Part shown: positions 26,424-36,269 of the stretch, piece by piece
Numbering within the stretch: position 1 is the first letter of the stretch
Layout: each line of letters begins with the position of its first letter
Source of the DNA: Maribacter aquimaris
GTDB lineage: Bacteria > Bacteroidota > Bacteroidia > Flavobacteriales > Flavobacteriaceae
Direction: 5' to 3'
NCBI RefSeq assembly: GCF_014596745.1
Contig: NZ_JABTCF010000005.1
Span: forward strand, 1-64,000
DNA length: 64,000 nt
The notes under the pieces: generated by a model
What the model was told of the DNA's origin: nothing
The model's input: only the letters and a program-made list of their open reading frames with translations
Databases searched by the model: none
Made by a program: the position numbers and the translations under genes

Positions 26424-26833
26424 AATTATTGAAATATCTATTCGTCGGTGTGGTTTTCGGAATCATATTGGTAAAGTCCGAAGCAGTCTCCTGGTATCGC
26501 ATTTATGAAATGTTTAAATTCCAGTCCTTTCATATGTACGGCATCATAGGATCGGCCGTATTCTTGGGGATCATCGGTGTAGCCTTGATGAAACGCAGTG
26601 GACTCAAAAACATAGAGGGACATAAAATAAATATCAACCCCAAAGAAAGAGGGTTTACCCGCTATCTTCTCGGAGGTAGTATTTTCGGATTGGGATGGGC
26701 CCTGGCAGGTGCATGTCCAGGACCCATGTACATTTTAGTGGGAGCAGGCGTCTTTAGCATGCTCATTGTAATCGCTGCGGCCCTCCTTGGTACCTTCGTT
26801 TATGGGGTGCTGAAGGACAAGATACCGCATTAG
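26420..26833 (+). CDS. YeeE/YedE family protein, second half (DUF6691-type)
   Basis: 138 aa from ATG 26420, which overlaps the stop of the first half; the frame is open further upstream but MKLLKYLFVGVVFGIILVKS is the natural start. About four membrane helices, with the partner motif GWALAGACPGPMYILVGAG carrying the second conserved Cys. It should pair with the upstream half to form one pore. It ends one base before the convergent GH94 gene stop, leaving no room for a terminator. Confidence 0.87.
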   Translation: MKLLKYLFVGVVFGIILVKSEAVSWYRIYEMFKFQSFHMYGIIGSAVFLGIIGVALMKRSGLKNIEGHKININPKERGFTRYLLGGSIFGLGWALAGACPGPMYILVGAGVFSMLIVIAAALLGTFVYGVLKDKIPH

Positions 26834-26834
26834 G

Positions 26835-29270
26835 TCACCCCATTACCACTTGTACAGAATGTTCTTTTCCGGCTTCCAATATGGGCACGATTTTCGAATC
26901 GATTTCCGACCCGTTCACCAAGATGCGTTTTACGCCCTTACTGATATGGTTGGGATTCTGTACTTCGATATTATACGTGGCCCCACGATATTCCCGTGTC
27001 ATTTTGAATCCGTCCCATTTTGCAGGGATACAGGGATCAATGACCAGTCCGTCATAATCGGTTTTTACACCGAGGATGTATTGGGTAATCGCAAAGAAGT
27101 TCCACGAAGCGGTTCCTGACAACCAAGAGTTTTTGGCCTCCCCAGGTTTGGATGCTTCCTTTCCGGCGATCATTTGGCAATATACATACGGCTCCACACG
27201 GTGCAGTTCCGAAATATCCTCCAAGAAACTCGGGGCTATTTTGGTGTAGTATTCATAGGCTTGTTCTCCCCTACCCAAAACGGTTTCCCCGATCATGATC
27301 CATGGGTTGTTATGGCAGAAGATACCCCCGTTTTCCTTATACCCTGCAGGATAGGTCGATATTTCCCCATATTCAATGTAGTATTTGGTGAAGGCGGGAC
27401 TGTTCAAAACAATACCGTAGTCACAGTCCAAATGCTCTTTTACGGCATTCAACGACTTTTCTACCATCCCTTCTTCCTGTCCGATCCCGGCCATGGTACA
27501 CCATCCTTGTGATTCGATAAAGATCTTGCCTTCCTCGTTTTCGTTGGATCCTATTTTCTTACCGTAATAATCATAGGCCCGTAGGTACCAATCACCATCC
27601 CAACCGTCTTTCTTAACGGCTTCGATCATGGCATCCACATGGGTTTCGGCTTCTTGGGCCTCGGCATCCTTCCCTATGCGTTTGCACAGTTTTACATATT
27701 CCTTTCCATAGACCACGAAAAGTCCGGCAATCATCAGTGATTCCGCCGTGCTTCCTTTTTTGTTCCCTGTGGTCTGGAAAGACTCATTAGGATCTTCGGA
27801 AAAACAATTCAAATTCAGGCAATCGTTCCAATCGGCACGCCCGATAAGCGGTAATCCATGAGGCCCTAAATTGTTTACTACATGGTAGAAAGAGGCTTTT
27901 AAGTGGTCGAAATGCGGTTTGGCGCGTGATGCATCATTATCGAAAGGCACCATTTCATCCAACAGTGAAAAATCCCCTGTTTCCTTGATATATTCCGTGG
28001 TGGATAGGATCAACCATAAAGGATCATCATTAAAATCGCCCCCAACGGCCGAATTCCCCTTTTTGGTCAAAGGTTGGTATTGGTGGTAGCACGAACCGTC
28101 CTCGAACTGCGTTGATGCGATATCAAAGATACGTTCCCTGGCCCGTTCCGGAATTTGGTGTACAAAGCCGATCAAATCCTGATTGGAGTCCCTAAAGCCC
28201 ATTCCACGTCCGATTCCCGATTCAAAGAAAGAAGCCGAGCGCGACATATTGAAGGTGACCATACATTGGTATTGGTTCCAGATATTCACCATACGATCCA
28301 AACGATCATCCCCGGAATCTATATTGATCTTGCCTAGAAGTCGGTCCCAATAGGTACGCAGTTCCTCATAGGCCACATCGATTTTTTCAACGGTATCGAA
28401 TTTTGCCATCATGTCCTTGGCCGGATTCTTATTGATAACCCCTTTGCTTTCCCATTTATCTTCGGGAGCCACTTCAACATAGCCTAACATAAAGATAAAA
28501 TCCCGGGATTCACCCGGTTGCAATTCCACCTCAATATAGTGCGATGCGATAGGCGACCAACCATGGGCCACGGTGTTCTTTGGAGTTCCGTCGTTAACGA
28601 CATCGGGATTATCAAATCCGTTATACAGGCCTAAAAACGATTCTCGATCCGTATCATACCCATCTATCGGGGCATTTACATTATAAAAGGCATAGTGGTT
28701 ACGCCGTTCCTTGAATTCGGTCTTGTGGTAAATGGTAGAATCCTGTACTTCCACTTCCCCAGTGGAAAAGTTACGTTGGAAGTTGGTCATATCGTCCTCG
28801 GCATTCCACAGGCACCATTCGATAAAAGAGAACAGTTTCAGTTTTTTGGTTTCCGAAGAAGTGTTCTTTAAGGAAACTTTTTGAAGCTCGCCCCAAAAGC
28901 CCAAGGGTATGAATTGAAGGATCTGTGCCGCTACCCCATTCTTGGAACTATTGAATTTGGTGTAGCTCATACCGTGACGGCACTCATAACTATCCAATGG
29001 GGTTTTCACAGGCTTCCAACCTGGCGACCAAGTGGTATCCCCATCCTTGATATAAAAGTACTTTCCCCCATCGTCAATAGGCACATTATTATATCTGTAA
29101 CGCGTTAACCTTCTAAATTTGGCATCCTTATAAAAGGTATACCCACCTCCGGTATTGGAGGTTAAGGAAAAGAAATCCTCATTACCCAGGTAATTGATCC
29201 ATGGGTAAGGGGTCTGGGGGTTTGTAATTACATACTCCCTGTTCGTATCGTCAAAATGGCCGTATTTCAT
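26835..29270 (-). CDS. GH94 cellobiose phosphorylase-type enzyme
   Basis: 811 aa, the usual length of cellobiose phosphorylases. The sequence begins [20 protein letters not shown], and the catalytic acid is Asp483 in [10 protein letters not shown], the hallmark of GH94. Other conserved parts are [38 protein letters not shown] and [16 protein letters not shown]. It would split cellobiose (or a related beta-glucoside) with phosphate to glucose 1-phosphate and glucose in the cytoplasm, saving ATP. It lies directly downstream of a GPH symporter gene (128 bp gap, same strand), the likely importer. Cellobiose is the best guess; laminaribiose or other beta-linked disaccharides are possible. Confidence 0.9.
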   Translation of the reverse strand: MKYGHFDDTNREYVITNPQTPYPWINYLGNEDFFSLTSNTGGGYTFYKDAKFRRLTRYRYNNVPIDDGGKYFYIKDGDTTWSPGWKPVKTPLDSYECRHGMSYTKFNSSKNGVAAQILQFIPLGFWGELQKVSLKNTSSETKKLKLFSFIEWCLWNAEDDMTNFQRNFSTGEVEVQDSTIYHKTEFKERRNHYAFYNVNAPIDGYDTDRESFLGLYNGFDNPDVVNDGTPKNTVAHGWSPIASHYIEVELQPGESRDFIFMLGYVEVAPEDKWESKGVINKNPAKDMMAKFDTVEKIDVAYEELRTYWDRLLGKINIDSGDDRLDRMVNIWNQYQCMVTFNMSRSASFFESGIGRGMGFRDSNQDLIGFVHQIPERARERIFDIASTQFEDGSCYHQYQPLTKKGNSAVGGDFNDDPLWLILSTTEYIKETGDFSLLDEMVPFDNDASRAKPHFDHLKASFYHVVNNLGPHGLPLIGRADWNDCLNLNCFSEDPNESFQTTGNKKGSTAESLMIAGLFVVYGKEYVKLCKRIGKDAEAQEAETHVDAMIEAVKKDGWDGDWYLRAYDYYGKKIGSNENEEGKIFIESQGWCTMAGIGQEEGMVEKSLNAVKEHLDCDYGIVLNSPAFTKYYIEYGEISTYPAGYKENGGIFCHNNPWIMIGETVLGRGEQAYEYYTKIAPSFLEDISELHRVEPYVYCQMIAGKEASKPGEAKNSWLSGTASWNFFAITQYILGVKTDYDGLVIDPCIPAKWDGFKMTREYRGATYNIEVQNPNHISKGVKRILVNGSEIDSKIVPILEAGKEHSVQVVMG

Positions 29271-29398
29271 GTGTAAATGTTAGTGTTAGTGTTTGTGATG
29301 TTTGAGTATCTACCTTCTTAGAAGGAATACCCTCCGATGCACCAATGTCGTGTTGCGTCAAAGGATATTCTTGGATCAAGTCATTGTATTTTTGATTT

Positions 29399-31003
29399 TC
29401 ATTCCTGAAGCCTTCGCTCTTTAAGTTCCAGGGTGATCTCATCCAATTTCTTTTGTGTCAATGGATATAAGAACATTAATCCCGCTGCCAGCACGGTGAT
29501 CAAAGCGGGTACCCAACTCATCAGCATGATGATTCCGGGGATGGCCCCTTGTATGGAATCGGCATCCTGTCCGCTGTAATGAAACGCACCCAAGATCATT
29601 CCGATGATCGCCCCGGCAATACCTCCGCCGAATTTGGTGGCAAAGGAACCTGCCGAATAGATCAGTCCGGTAGCCCTACGGCCATTCTTAAACTCGGAAT
29701 AATCGGCAGCATCACCCAACATGGCAAAAAACAAGGTTGGGAAAATGGCAGCGGCAAATTCGGAGATAATACCAATGGTGAATATGGCGGTAATATCTTC
29801 AGGACCGCAAAAGAACAATAGGGCATTGACCCCACCTGAAAACAATAGCGCATAAATAAACAGGTTGCGTTTGCCCAGCCTATTGCCTAAAGGTGCTGTA
29901 GCCATGGCACCCAATACCGAGGCGACCATAAGCCCGATCAAGAAGGAGGCCCCCAAAAGCTGATCGTTCAGATAATGCGTAAAGTAAATAATGACAATCC
30001 CCTGTTTGATGGAATTGTAGACGTTGAACAATAACCCGATAACCAATAACACCAACCACGGTTTGTTGGCAATAAGGTCTTTGAAATCCTGTCTAAGATT
30101 GTTCTTTTGTTCTTTCGGGGGTTGTATTCGCTCTTTGGTAGAATAGAAGGTCAGGAACATTAAGATCGCAAGAAAAACAGACATCAGGTACATGGCATTG
30201 CTATATCCTTGTTTTTGGTCGATAATGGTAATCTTGTCCTTGGACAGGTTTGGCTCCCCAGCAACGATAAAGGCATAGTCCTGATTGGCCTGCATGGAAA
30301 AACTCTTGCCATGGGTAGGCGTATTTTCTCCTGTGACCACTTGGCTATCATCCCAAGTGAACAAGGCAATCCCGTCTTCGGTCTTTATATTTACATTCTC
30401 CACATCGGTATGTGTGGAAACAACCACTTTATAAGTATCATCATCCAATTGATCAATGGCAATGGTTGGATCGACATTACCATAATAGGCCACGAGGAAC
30501 AACAAGGCTCCCTGTACCAACATACCCCCACCAAAAGCACCGACCATGCGATAAGACCCCAAACTGGTGCGTTCTTTGTCGTCCCCTGTCATGACCGCCA
30601 TCAACGCCCCATAAGGCACATTGTTGGCCGTATAGATCAACGTAAAAAAGATATAGGTAACATAGGCGTATACGATCTTTCCGGTCTCGCCCAAGTCCGG
30701 ACTCGTGAACAAGAGGGACAGAATGGCGGCCAAGGGTATGGCGGTCCATAAGATCCAAGGACGGAATTTACCGTATTTTGATGTTGTACGATCCCCGATA
30801 ATGCCCATGAGCACATCGCTGATACCGTCGCTAAAACGGGCTACGAGCATCAATACCCCAACGGTAACTGGACTCAATCCGAATACATCGGTATAAAAAA
30901 TGAACAAGAAAGTGGCTACTCCCCGCCACGCAATATTCGCTGCACCATCCCCTAGGGCATACCCTATTTTTTCTTTAATGGAAATCTTTTCAAAAGTAGA
31001 CAT
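29399..31003 (-). CDS. GPH-family sugar:cation symporter with an extra 90-residue loop
   Basis: 534 aa, longer than the usual ~450. Twelve-helix GPH/MFS pattern: N-terminal KIGYALGDGAANIAWRG, the DRTTSKYGKFRPWIL loop, and late in the protein LGDAADYSEFKNGRRATG. Residues ~176-265, between what appear to be helices 5 and 6, form a hydrophilic insert (DDDTYKVVVSTHTDVENVNI and onward) likely on the periplasmic side. It is predicted to import a beta-glucoside with a cation for the GH94 phosphorylase encoded downstream. An inverted repeat at 31046-31083 precedes the gene. Confidence 0.9.
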   Translation of the reverse strand: MSTFEKISIKEKIGYALGDGAANIAWRGVATFLFIFYTDVFGLSPVTVGVLMLVARFSDGISDVLMGIIGDRTTSKYGKFRPWILWTAIPLAAILSLLFTSPDLGETGKIVYAYVTYIFFTLIYTANNVPYGALMAVMTGDDKERTSLGSYRMVGAFGGGMLVQGALLFLVAYYGNVDPTIAIDQLDDDTYKVVVSTHTDVENVNIKTEDGIALFTWDDSQVVTGENTPTHGKSFSMQANQDYAFIVAGEPNLSKDKITIIDQKQGYSNAMYLMSVFLAILMFLTFYSTKERIQPPKEQKNNLRQDFKDLIANKPWLVLLVIGLLFNVYNSIKQGIVIIYFTHYLNDQLLGASFLIGLMVASVLGAMATAPLGNRLGKRNLFIYALLFSGGVNALLFFCGPEDITAIFTIGIISEFAAAIFPTLFFAMLGDAADYSEFKNGRRATGLIYSAGSFATKFGGGIAGAIIGMILGAFHYSGQDADSIQGAIPGIIMLMSWVPALITVLAAGLMFLYPLTQKKLDEITLELKERRLQE

Positions 31004-31045
31004 GGATTTTCAGATTGATTATATGTTAAAAATAATCAATCCGTA

Positions 31046-31083
31046 TAGCGCCCACTAATGCAAATTAATCTATTAGTGCGCTA
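31046..31083. promoter_or_regulatory. Inverted repeat upstream of the sugar operon (candidate operator)
   Basis: Arms TAGCGC-cc-ACTAAT and ATTAGTGCGCTA are complementary apart from two extra C in the left arm, around a 12-nt AT-rich centre. It lies 43 bp upstream of the GPH start and 82 bp after clpS. The lack of a T-run on the clpS strand argues against a terminator; a repressor or activator site for the sugar operon is plausible. Confidence 0.45.
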
Positions 31084-31164
31084 AAATCTAAGTGTTTATA
31101 CTTTGGGAATTCGGCATTATCCCTATAAAAAATAAGGCTATAAAAAAACAGGGCGTGGTTTAAA

Positions 31165-31440
31165 TCACACGATTTCAGCACTTAAACCTGCTTGCAACAA
31201 ACGGCTGCATCGTGGTTCCAAATCTTTGTATTCGCCTGTTTTCACAGTACATTTACCATTGTAGTGAACAATCAAAGAGCATTGTTCGGCCTGTTCGGGC
31301 GTGTGCTCACAAACATCGATAAGGGTGTCGATAACATGATCGAACGTATTTACCTCATCATTAAAAAGTACAATTTCGTTTTGCTTTACTGTTTCTTCCT
31401 CAAGCAGTAATTCTTCCGAAATTTTTTCCTTAGTACCCAT
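31165..31440 (-). CDS. clpS: ATP-dependent Clp protease adaptor ClpS
   Basis: 91 aa. ClpS core: VLFNDEVNTFDHVIDTLIDV, then a TPEQAEQCSLIVHYNGKC helix-strand and a C-terminal RCSRLLQAGLSAEIV. ClpS hands N-degron substrates to ClpA/ClpC-ClpP. It is the last gene of a minus-strand run, 32 bp after prmA. Typical length and all core blocks are present. Confidence 0.93.
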   Translation of the reverse strand: MGTKEKISEELLLEEETVKQNEIVLFNDEVNTFDHVIDTLIDVCEHTPEQAEQCSLIVHYNGKCTVKTGEYKDLEPRCSRLLQAGLSAEIV

Positions 31441-31472
31441 AATTCAATATTTTAATATCGGAATAACCTTCC

Positions 31473-32309
31473 CTAAAATACATATTTTACGGCAACCCAA
31501 TTATTTTTTTCCTGATTTTTTTCAAACCGAAGGCCGAATTCATTACATTTTTCAGTGATAAGAGGGATGTCCTCCTTATAAAAACCACTTAGGAACAACT
31601 GCCCGCCCCCAGTCAGGCATTTGGCATATTCGGGAATATCGGAAAGCAATATATTCCTGTTGATATTGGCGATGATTACATCGTACTTTTGATCTTTCAA
31701 CAAGGAAGCATCCCCTTCGTAAACCTTTATATGCTTACCATGGTTTCGCTCCACATTCTCCATGGCATTGAGGTAACACCAATTATCGATATCTATGGCA
31801 TCTACGGACACTGCCCCCCTCATTTCGGCCAGTATGGCCAAAACCCCGGTACCACTTCCCATATCAAGGACCGTTTTGCCTTTGAAATCATGGTCTAAGA
31901 TAAATTGCAACATCATATGCGTGGTCTCATGATGTCCCGTACCAAAACTCATCTTGGGTTCTATGACGATATCGTAGGTAACGTTGGACTTTTCATGAAA
32001 AGGAGCCCGTACCTCACAGACCTCCCCTACCGTTATGGGCTTAAAGTTCTGCTCCCACGTGGCATTCCAATTTTCCTGTTCTATTTCCTTCACTTCATAA
32101 GTGATGTCAAAATCCGGGTTTGATAGAATACCAACCTCGTTCAACATATCAGCCTGCCATTCCTCTTTTTGTATATACGCCTGAATACCGGTTTCGTTCT
32201 CGACAAAACTCTCAAAGCCAATAGCACCCAGTTCGGCAATCAAAATATCCGAGGTGGGTTGCAATGGGGAAATCCTAAAATTGTATTCTATATATATGGT
32301 ATTTGACAT
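31473..32309 (-). CDS. prmA: Ribosomal protein L11 methyltransferase
   Basis: 278 aa. AdoMet-binding motif VLDMGSGTGVLAI, the preceding SFGTGHHETTHMM and later DVIIANINRNILL are PrmA signatures. N-terminal half (IYIEYNFRISPLQPTSDILI) is the substrate-binding domain. The enzyme trimethylates ribosomal protein L11 in the cytoplasm. Part of the tpiA-prmA-clpS order common in Flavobacteriia; separated from tpiA by 73 bp holding a hairpin. Confidence 0.95.
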   Translation of the reverse strand: MSNTIYIEYNFRISPLQPTSDILIAELGAIGFESFVENETGIQAYIQKEEWQADMLNEVGILSNPDFDITYEVKEIEQENWNATWEQNFKPITVGEVCEVRAPFHEKSNVTYDIVIEPKMSFGTGHHETTHMMLQFILDHDFKGKTVLDMGSGTGVLAILAEMRGAVSVDAIDIDNWCYLNAMENVERNHGKHIKVYEGDASLLKDQKYDVIIANINRNILLSDIPEYAKCLTGGGQLFLSGFYKEDIPLITEKCNEFGLRFEKNQEKNNWVAVKYVF

Positions 32310-32331
32310 GCGTAAGGGTTTCTAGGAAAAG

Positions 32332-32364
32332 AATGCCCCTTAAAGCAAATTTAAGGGGCATTTA
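32332..32364 (-). terminator. Hairpin between tpiA and prmA
   Basis: Perfect 12-bp arms ATGCCCCTTAAA/TTTAAGGGGCAT around 4-5 nt, following the tpiA stop on the minus strand. The following T-run is weak (TTCTTTTCC), so it may attenuate rather than stop transcription into prmA. Confidence 0.6.
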
Positions 32365-32382
32365 CAATATATAAATTAAAAC

Positions 32383-33132
32383 TTAGATCGCTTTAACGAT
32401 AGCAATGAAATCATCCGCAACCAATGCGGCACCACCAATAAGGCCTCCGTCTACATCCGGTTTGGAGAAAATCTCCTCCGCATTGGAAGGCTTAACACTA
32501 CCTCCATAAAGAATGGATACGTTGTCGGCAATAGTCTGGTCAAAGGCAGTCGCTATGGTCTTACGTACAAAAGCGTGCATCTCCTGGGCTTGTTCTGGGG
32601 AAGCTGTTTCTCCAGTACCAATGGCCCATACAGGCTCGTAAGCCAAAATAATACTGCTCCAAGCGCTGGCATCCAATCCAAAAAGTGCATTTTTCAATTG
32701 ACTTTCGACCACACTAAAATGGTTATCGGATTTACGATCGGCCAATTCCTCACCAAAACAGAACATTACAGTCATGTTCTTGGCTAGGGCAGCCTTTACT
32801 TTTTTCTCAAGAATCTCATCGGTTTCACCAAAATAGGCCCTACGTTCGGAGTGACCCAAAATAACGGTATTGACACCTATGCTCAATAACATATCGGCTG
32901 AAATCTCACCCGTATAGGCGCCACTTTCAGCAAAATGCATGTTTTGGGCAATGACCTCTATGGTAGAATCCTCCAAATGGTTTACGGCACTAGCCAAATT
33001 TACAAAGGTTGGGGATACCATAACCGTTCCAGTTGTATCTGGCAATTTAGCGGAAACCTCAGACAATAATGCCTCGGTTTCTTGCATGTTCTTATTCATT
33101 TTCCAGTTACCTGCTACTATTTTTTTCCTCAT
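32383..33132 (-). CDS. tpiA: Triosephosphate isomerase
   Basis: 249 aa, full-length TIM barrel interconverting glyceraldehyde 3-phosphate and dihydroxyacetone phosphate. Catalytic residues Lys11 (GNWKMN), His94 (ILGHSERR) and Glu166 (AYEPVWAIGTG) are intact, with the phosphate loop LYGGSVKPSN near the end. Its start overlaps the stop of the thioredoxin-like gene (4 bp), so translation is coupled. Confidence 0.98.
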   Translation of the reverse strand: MRKKIVAGNWKMNKNMQETEALLSEVSAKLPDTTGTVMVSPTFVNLASAVNHLEDSTIEVIAQNMHFAESGAYTGEISADMLLSIGVNTVILGHSERRAYFGETDEILEKKVKAALAKNMTVMFCFGEELADRKSDNHFSVVESQLKNALFGLDASAWSSIILAYEPVWAIGTGETASPEQAQEMHAFVRKTIATAFDQTIADNVSILYGGSVKPSNAEEIFSKPDVDGGLIGGAALVADDFIAIVKAI

Positions 33133-33635
33133 GATTTACTCTTTCTTAATTGTTTTACAATCTCTTTATCACTGGCCTTAATGGCCTTATATAATTTAAT
33201 ATTCCCTTGTGCATCCAAAACCATATATCTAGGGATCCAATCCAAATCGATATCCTTGAAAAGATCTGACTTCCAACCCTCGCTGGCCCAAAAATGTGAC
33301 CCATTCGATATGCCAAATCGCTTGATGCCTTTTTTCCAACTTGCCGCATTCCTATCCAAGGAGATGTATACAAATGCTATTTCGGGAAACTCCTCTTTCA
33401 ATTTCTTGACCGTGGGCATACCCACGACACAATCCTTACACCAAGAGGCCCAAATATCCAAAAGTATGGTCTTGCCCTTATGTGCCTTGATCAAGGAATC
33501 GAAGGTTACCTTATCACCGATCAAACTCACCAATGAATCATTCAAAGCGGCCTGGGAAAAGGTATGCTCCTGGGCACGGGTCAGTAGAACGGTTAAAAAG
33601 GTTATTAAAATAAGTGTTTTCCTAAGGTACTTCAT
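33129..33635 (-). CDS. Thioredoxin-like (TlpA-type) exported protein
   Basis: 168 aa. An N-terminal hydrophobic segment (LRKTLILITFLTVLLTRAQ) looks like a signal peptide, then a thioredoxin fold with the active site WASWCKDCVVGMP (CKDC). TlpA/ResA-like reductases act in the periplasm on disulfides, for instance in cytochrome maturation or cell-envelope proteins. It sits between the DoxX-like BT_3928 gene (4-bp gap) and tpiA (4-bp overlap); redox coupling with the DoxX-like protein is plausible. Confidence 0.88.
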   Translation of the reverse strand: MKYLRKTLILITFLTVLLTRAQEHTFSQAALNDSLVSLIGDKVTFDSLIKAHKGKTILLDIWASWCKDCVVGMPTVKKLKEEFPEIAFVYISLDRNAASWKKGIKRFGISNGSHFWASEGWKSDLFKDIDLDWIPRYMVLDAQGNIKLYKAIKASDKEIVKQLRKSKS

Positions 33636-33639
33636 AAAA

Positions 33640-34734
33640 TCAAAATCTTAAATCTTCCAAATCATTATGGTGAACCTTCTGTGTTATGGTCCCTTTTTCC
33701 AACGTCAATACCCCGGGATTGGAGCGTACTATGGTCTTTAAAGCTGTTTCATCGGTAAAATAAAAGGAAGTGCCCAGGTTGTATTTCTTGACCCATTCTG
33801 CCGATTTTTCCGGACTTGAGGCTGACATCCCAATGACTTTATATCCTTTGTCCTTGGCCTTTACGATCGTCTCTGCCAATTTTGGAAAGGCGTCCGCATC
33901 ACTTTTTGAAAGGTCATAGGAAACGATCATCATCAACTTTGGTTCCTCCAATAATGCAGGGGCAAAATCCTCCCCATTTTGCTCAATGGTAAAGTCATGG
34001 ATCGGTGGTTCATATCCTTTTACGATTTCAGTGGTCTCCACATCGATGAATTCCCCATCAACCGAAGGGTAATCCCCATGGGTAACAATCACTTTTTCCG
34101 TTCCATCCACATTGAACTTCCAAGCGTACTCGAATACGGCTTCTTGTGCATCTTCCGGCATGACCATTCCTTCCTTGATATTCTCCCCAATCTTATAGGG
34201 TCTAAAATCGATTACTGGAAGGTGGCGCAATACATGATTTGCGAATAAGGCACAGGCCACTAAGGCCATTGCGGTTACAACCCTTCTTGTACCCGAACCG
34301 AAAATAGGCTTTAAATACTTTTTCCCGACAAGTAGGATGATAATGAACACCAATAACACCATATCCTTCGTAAAGGAGCCCCAGGGTGTCAAATTAACGG
34401 CATCACCAAAGCAACCACAGTCGGTTACTTTATTGAAATAAGCCGAATAGAAGGTTAAAAATCCGAAGAATACGATCATCAGGAATAAACTCCATAAGGT
34501 GAACTTGAGCCTAAAGCCCAGCAATAACATAACCCCCAGAAGAATTTCAAAAACAACCACAAAAAGTGCAAACCCTAGTGCGTAAGGCATTAAAAAGGTA
34601 AGATTAAGAACCGCCTCACTAAAATATTCCTCCAGTTTAAAGGTAAAACCAACAGGATCGTTAAGTTTTACAAAACCACTGAATATGAATAAAAAGCCAA
34701 CGAATATTCTACTAAAACCCACTACGTATTTCAT
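33640..34734 (-). CDS. BT_3928-like / DoxX-type membrane protein
   Basis: 364 aa. The N-terminal ~150 residues form a four-helix DoxX/MauE-like bundle (IFVGFLFIFSGFVKLNDPVG, then a CGCFGDAV motif between helices) and the C-terminal ~180 residues a soluble, thioredoxin-like domain (LMMIVSYDLSKSDADAFPKL, VIGMSASSPEKSAEW). This matches what I know as the BT_3928 family of Bacteroidota. The neighbouring thioredoxin-like gene supports a role in envelope redox chemistry. Start ATG overlaps the DUF1599 gene by 4 bp. Confidence 0.85.
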   Translation of the reverse strand: MKYVVGFSRIFVGFLFIFSGFVKLNDPVGFTFKLEEYFSEAVLNLTFLMPYALGFALFVVVFEILLGVMLLLGFRLKFTLWSLFLMIVFFGFLTFYSAYFNKVTDCGCFGDAVNLTPWGSFTKDMVLLVFIIILLVGKKYLKPIFGSGTRRVVTAMALVACALFANHVLRHLPVIDFRPYKIGENIKEGMVMPEDAQEAVFEYAWKFNVDGTEKVIVTHGDYPSVDGEFIDVETTEIVKGYEPPIHDFTIEQNGEDFAPALLEEPKLMMIVSYDLSKSDADAFPKLAETIVKAKDKGYKVIGMSASSPEKSAEWVKKYNLGTSFYFTDETALKTIVRSNPGVLTLEKGTITQKVHHNDLEDLRF

Positions 34735-35276
34735 TCGGAATCCTCTTTTAAATGAATCATTGCGAAAACGGCATAATTTACCATGTCCTGATAATTGGCA
34801 TCGATACCCTCACTGACCAAGGTAGCGCCCTTATTGTCCTCTATTTGTTTTACCCGCAACAACTTCTGCAAGATCAGATCGGTCAAGGAACTAACACGCA
34901 TATCGCGCCAAGCCTCCCCATAGTCATGGTTTTTATCCTCCATCAATGATTTGGTGACCTTGGCATGCTTGTCGAACAAGGTCACGGCTTCCTCCTCCGA
35001 TAGATCGGGTTGGTCTACCACGCCTTTTTCAAGTTGTATCAGGGCCATGATCGAATAATTGATGATTCCGATAAATTCGGAACGTTCATCCTCATCCACC
35101 TTTTGAACCTCATTTTCCTGAAGTCCTCGAATCCGTTGTGCCTTAATGAATATTTGATCGGTAAGGGAAGGTAATCTCAGAATACGCCATGCGCTGCCGT
35201 AGTCTTTCATCTTCTTCTGGAATAAATCCCTACATATTTTAATTACGGCGTCGTATTGTTCGGAAGTCTGCTGCAT
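34731..35276 (-). CDS. DUF1599-like protein (two repeats)
   Basis: 181 aa with an internal duplication: the first half has FQKKMKDYGSAWRILRLPSL, TDQIFIKAQRIRGLQ; the second has TKSLMEDKNHDYGEAWRDMR, then SSLTDLILQKLLRVKQIEDN. This is the pattern of DUF1599, a domain linked by others to nucleotide-modification systems in phages, though here it sits in a conserved housekeeping cluster next to folP. Function unknown. First gene of the minus-strand operon. Confidence 0.8.
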   Translation of the reverse strand: MQQTSEQYDAVIKICRDLFQKKMKDYGSAWRILRLPSLTDQIFIKAQRIRGLQENEVQKVDEDERSEFIGIINYSIMALIQLEKGVVDQPDLSEEEAVTLFDKHAKVTKSLMEDKNHDYGEAWRDMRVSSLTDLILQKLLRVKQIEDNKGATLVSEGIDANYQDMVNYAVFAMIHLKEDSE

Positions 35277-35379
35277 GTAATATTACTAATTTGCGTAAAT
35301 TTCGCCTAAAATATTTTAAACCTCAAAGTTCGTGTTTTATGTTTGGTTTATCAAACTTTATAGGGGCAACTTTGAATCT

Positions 35380-35387
35380 TACTTTTG
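35380..35387 (+). promoter_or_regulatory. Candidate -7 box immediately before folP
   Basis: TACTTTTG, an exact TAnnTTTG match, only 4 bp from the folP ATG at 35392. If used, the mRNA would be leaderless or nearly so. No good -33 found; treat as weak. Confidence 0.25.
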
Positions 35388-35391
35388 TCGT

Positions 35392-36216
35392 ATGACCTTG
35401 AATTGCAATGGAAACCTTATTGATTTGTCCACCCCCAAAGTTATGGGCATACTCAATCTAACCCCCGATTCTTTTTATGACGGGGGAAAATACCGTGAAG
35501 AACGGCAAATCCTGACCCAAGTAGAGAAAATGCTTCTGGAGGGCGCCACCTTTATCGATGTAGGTGCCTATAGTTCCAGACCGGGAGCGGCGGCGGTAAA
35601 CACGGAAGAAGAACTTTCGAGGATTACCCCCATTGTCTCCAAGCTCGTTAAAGCCTTCCCCGATATCATTCTGTCCGTTGACACCTTTCGCAGTCAAGTG
35701 GCCGATGCCTGTTTGGGTGAGGGGGCTGCTATCGTCAATGACATTGCAGCAGGCCTGCAGGATCCCCAGATGTTCAAGGTGGTCGCCAAACATCAGGTAC
35801 CTTATATTATGATGCATATGAAGGGTACCCCACAAAACATGCAACAGCATACCGATTATAAAAACTTGATCACCGAAATGTTATTTTATTTCTCGGAACG
35901 GATCGCCAAGGCAAGGGAACACCATATCAACGATATCATTATCGATCCCGGGTTTGGCTTTAGCAAGACCTTGGAACAGAATTATAGCCTTCTCCAAAAA
36001 ATGGATTTATTGCAAACCCTGAACCTCCCTATTTTAGTGGGCATTAGCAGAAAATCGATGATATACAAGGTATTGGACAAAACGCCCCAAGAAGCATTGA
36101 ATGGCACTACGGCACTGCATATGGTGGCACTACGGAATGGGGCACAGATCCTTAGGGTCCACGATGTGGAAGCTGCCATGGAGTGTATACGATTGAATGA
36201 TCTGCTAACTAAATAA
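35392..36216 (+). CDS. folP: Dihydropteroate synthase
   Basis: 274 aa from ATG 35392 (MTLNCNGNLIDLSTPKVMGI); the frame is open 20 codons further up but only this start fits the family. Motifs: MGILNLTPDSFYDGG, FIDVGAYSSRPGA, SVDTFRSQVA, NDIAAG, IIDPGFGFSKT and the C-terminal RVHDVEAAMEC. It joins p-aminobenzoate to dihydropterin pyrophosphate in folate synthesis. It is divergent from the DUF1599 operon and is followed by cdaA on the same strand (53-bp gap). Confidence 0.97.
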   Translation: MTLNCNGNLIDLSTPKVMGILNLTPDSFYDGGKYREERQILTQVEKMLLEGATFIDVGAYSSRPGAAAVNTEEELSRITPIVSKLVKAFPDIILSVDTFRSQVADACLGEGAAIVNDIAAGLQDPQMFKVVAKHQVPYIMMHMKGTPQNMQQHTDYKNLITEMLFYFSERIAKAREHHINDIIIDPGFGFSKTLEQNYSLLQKMDLLQTLNLPILVGISRKSMIYKVLDKTPQEALNGTTALHMVALRNGAQILRVHDVEAAMECIRLNDLLTK

Positions 36217-36269
36217 ACGAAGCGTATTTTGTTCATCAAATTTTGTTAATTTTACAAAAACGGCTAGGA

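Noticed and set aside
35332-35391. 20-codon N-terminal extension of folP
   Set aside because: The extension lies in the divergent promoter region and has no match to the dihydropteroate synthase start; ATG 35392 is better.
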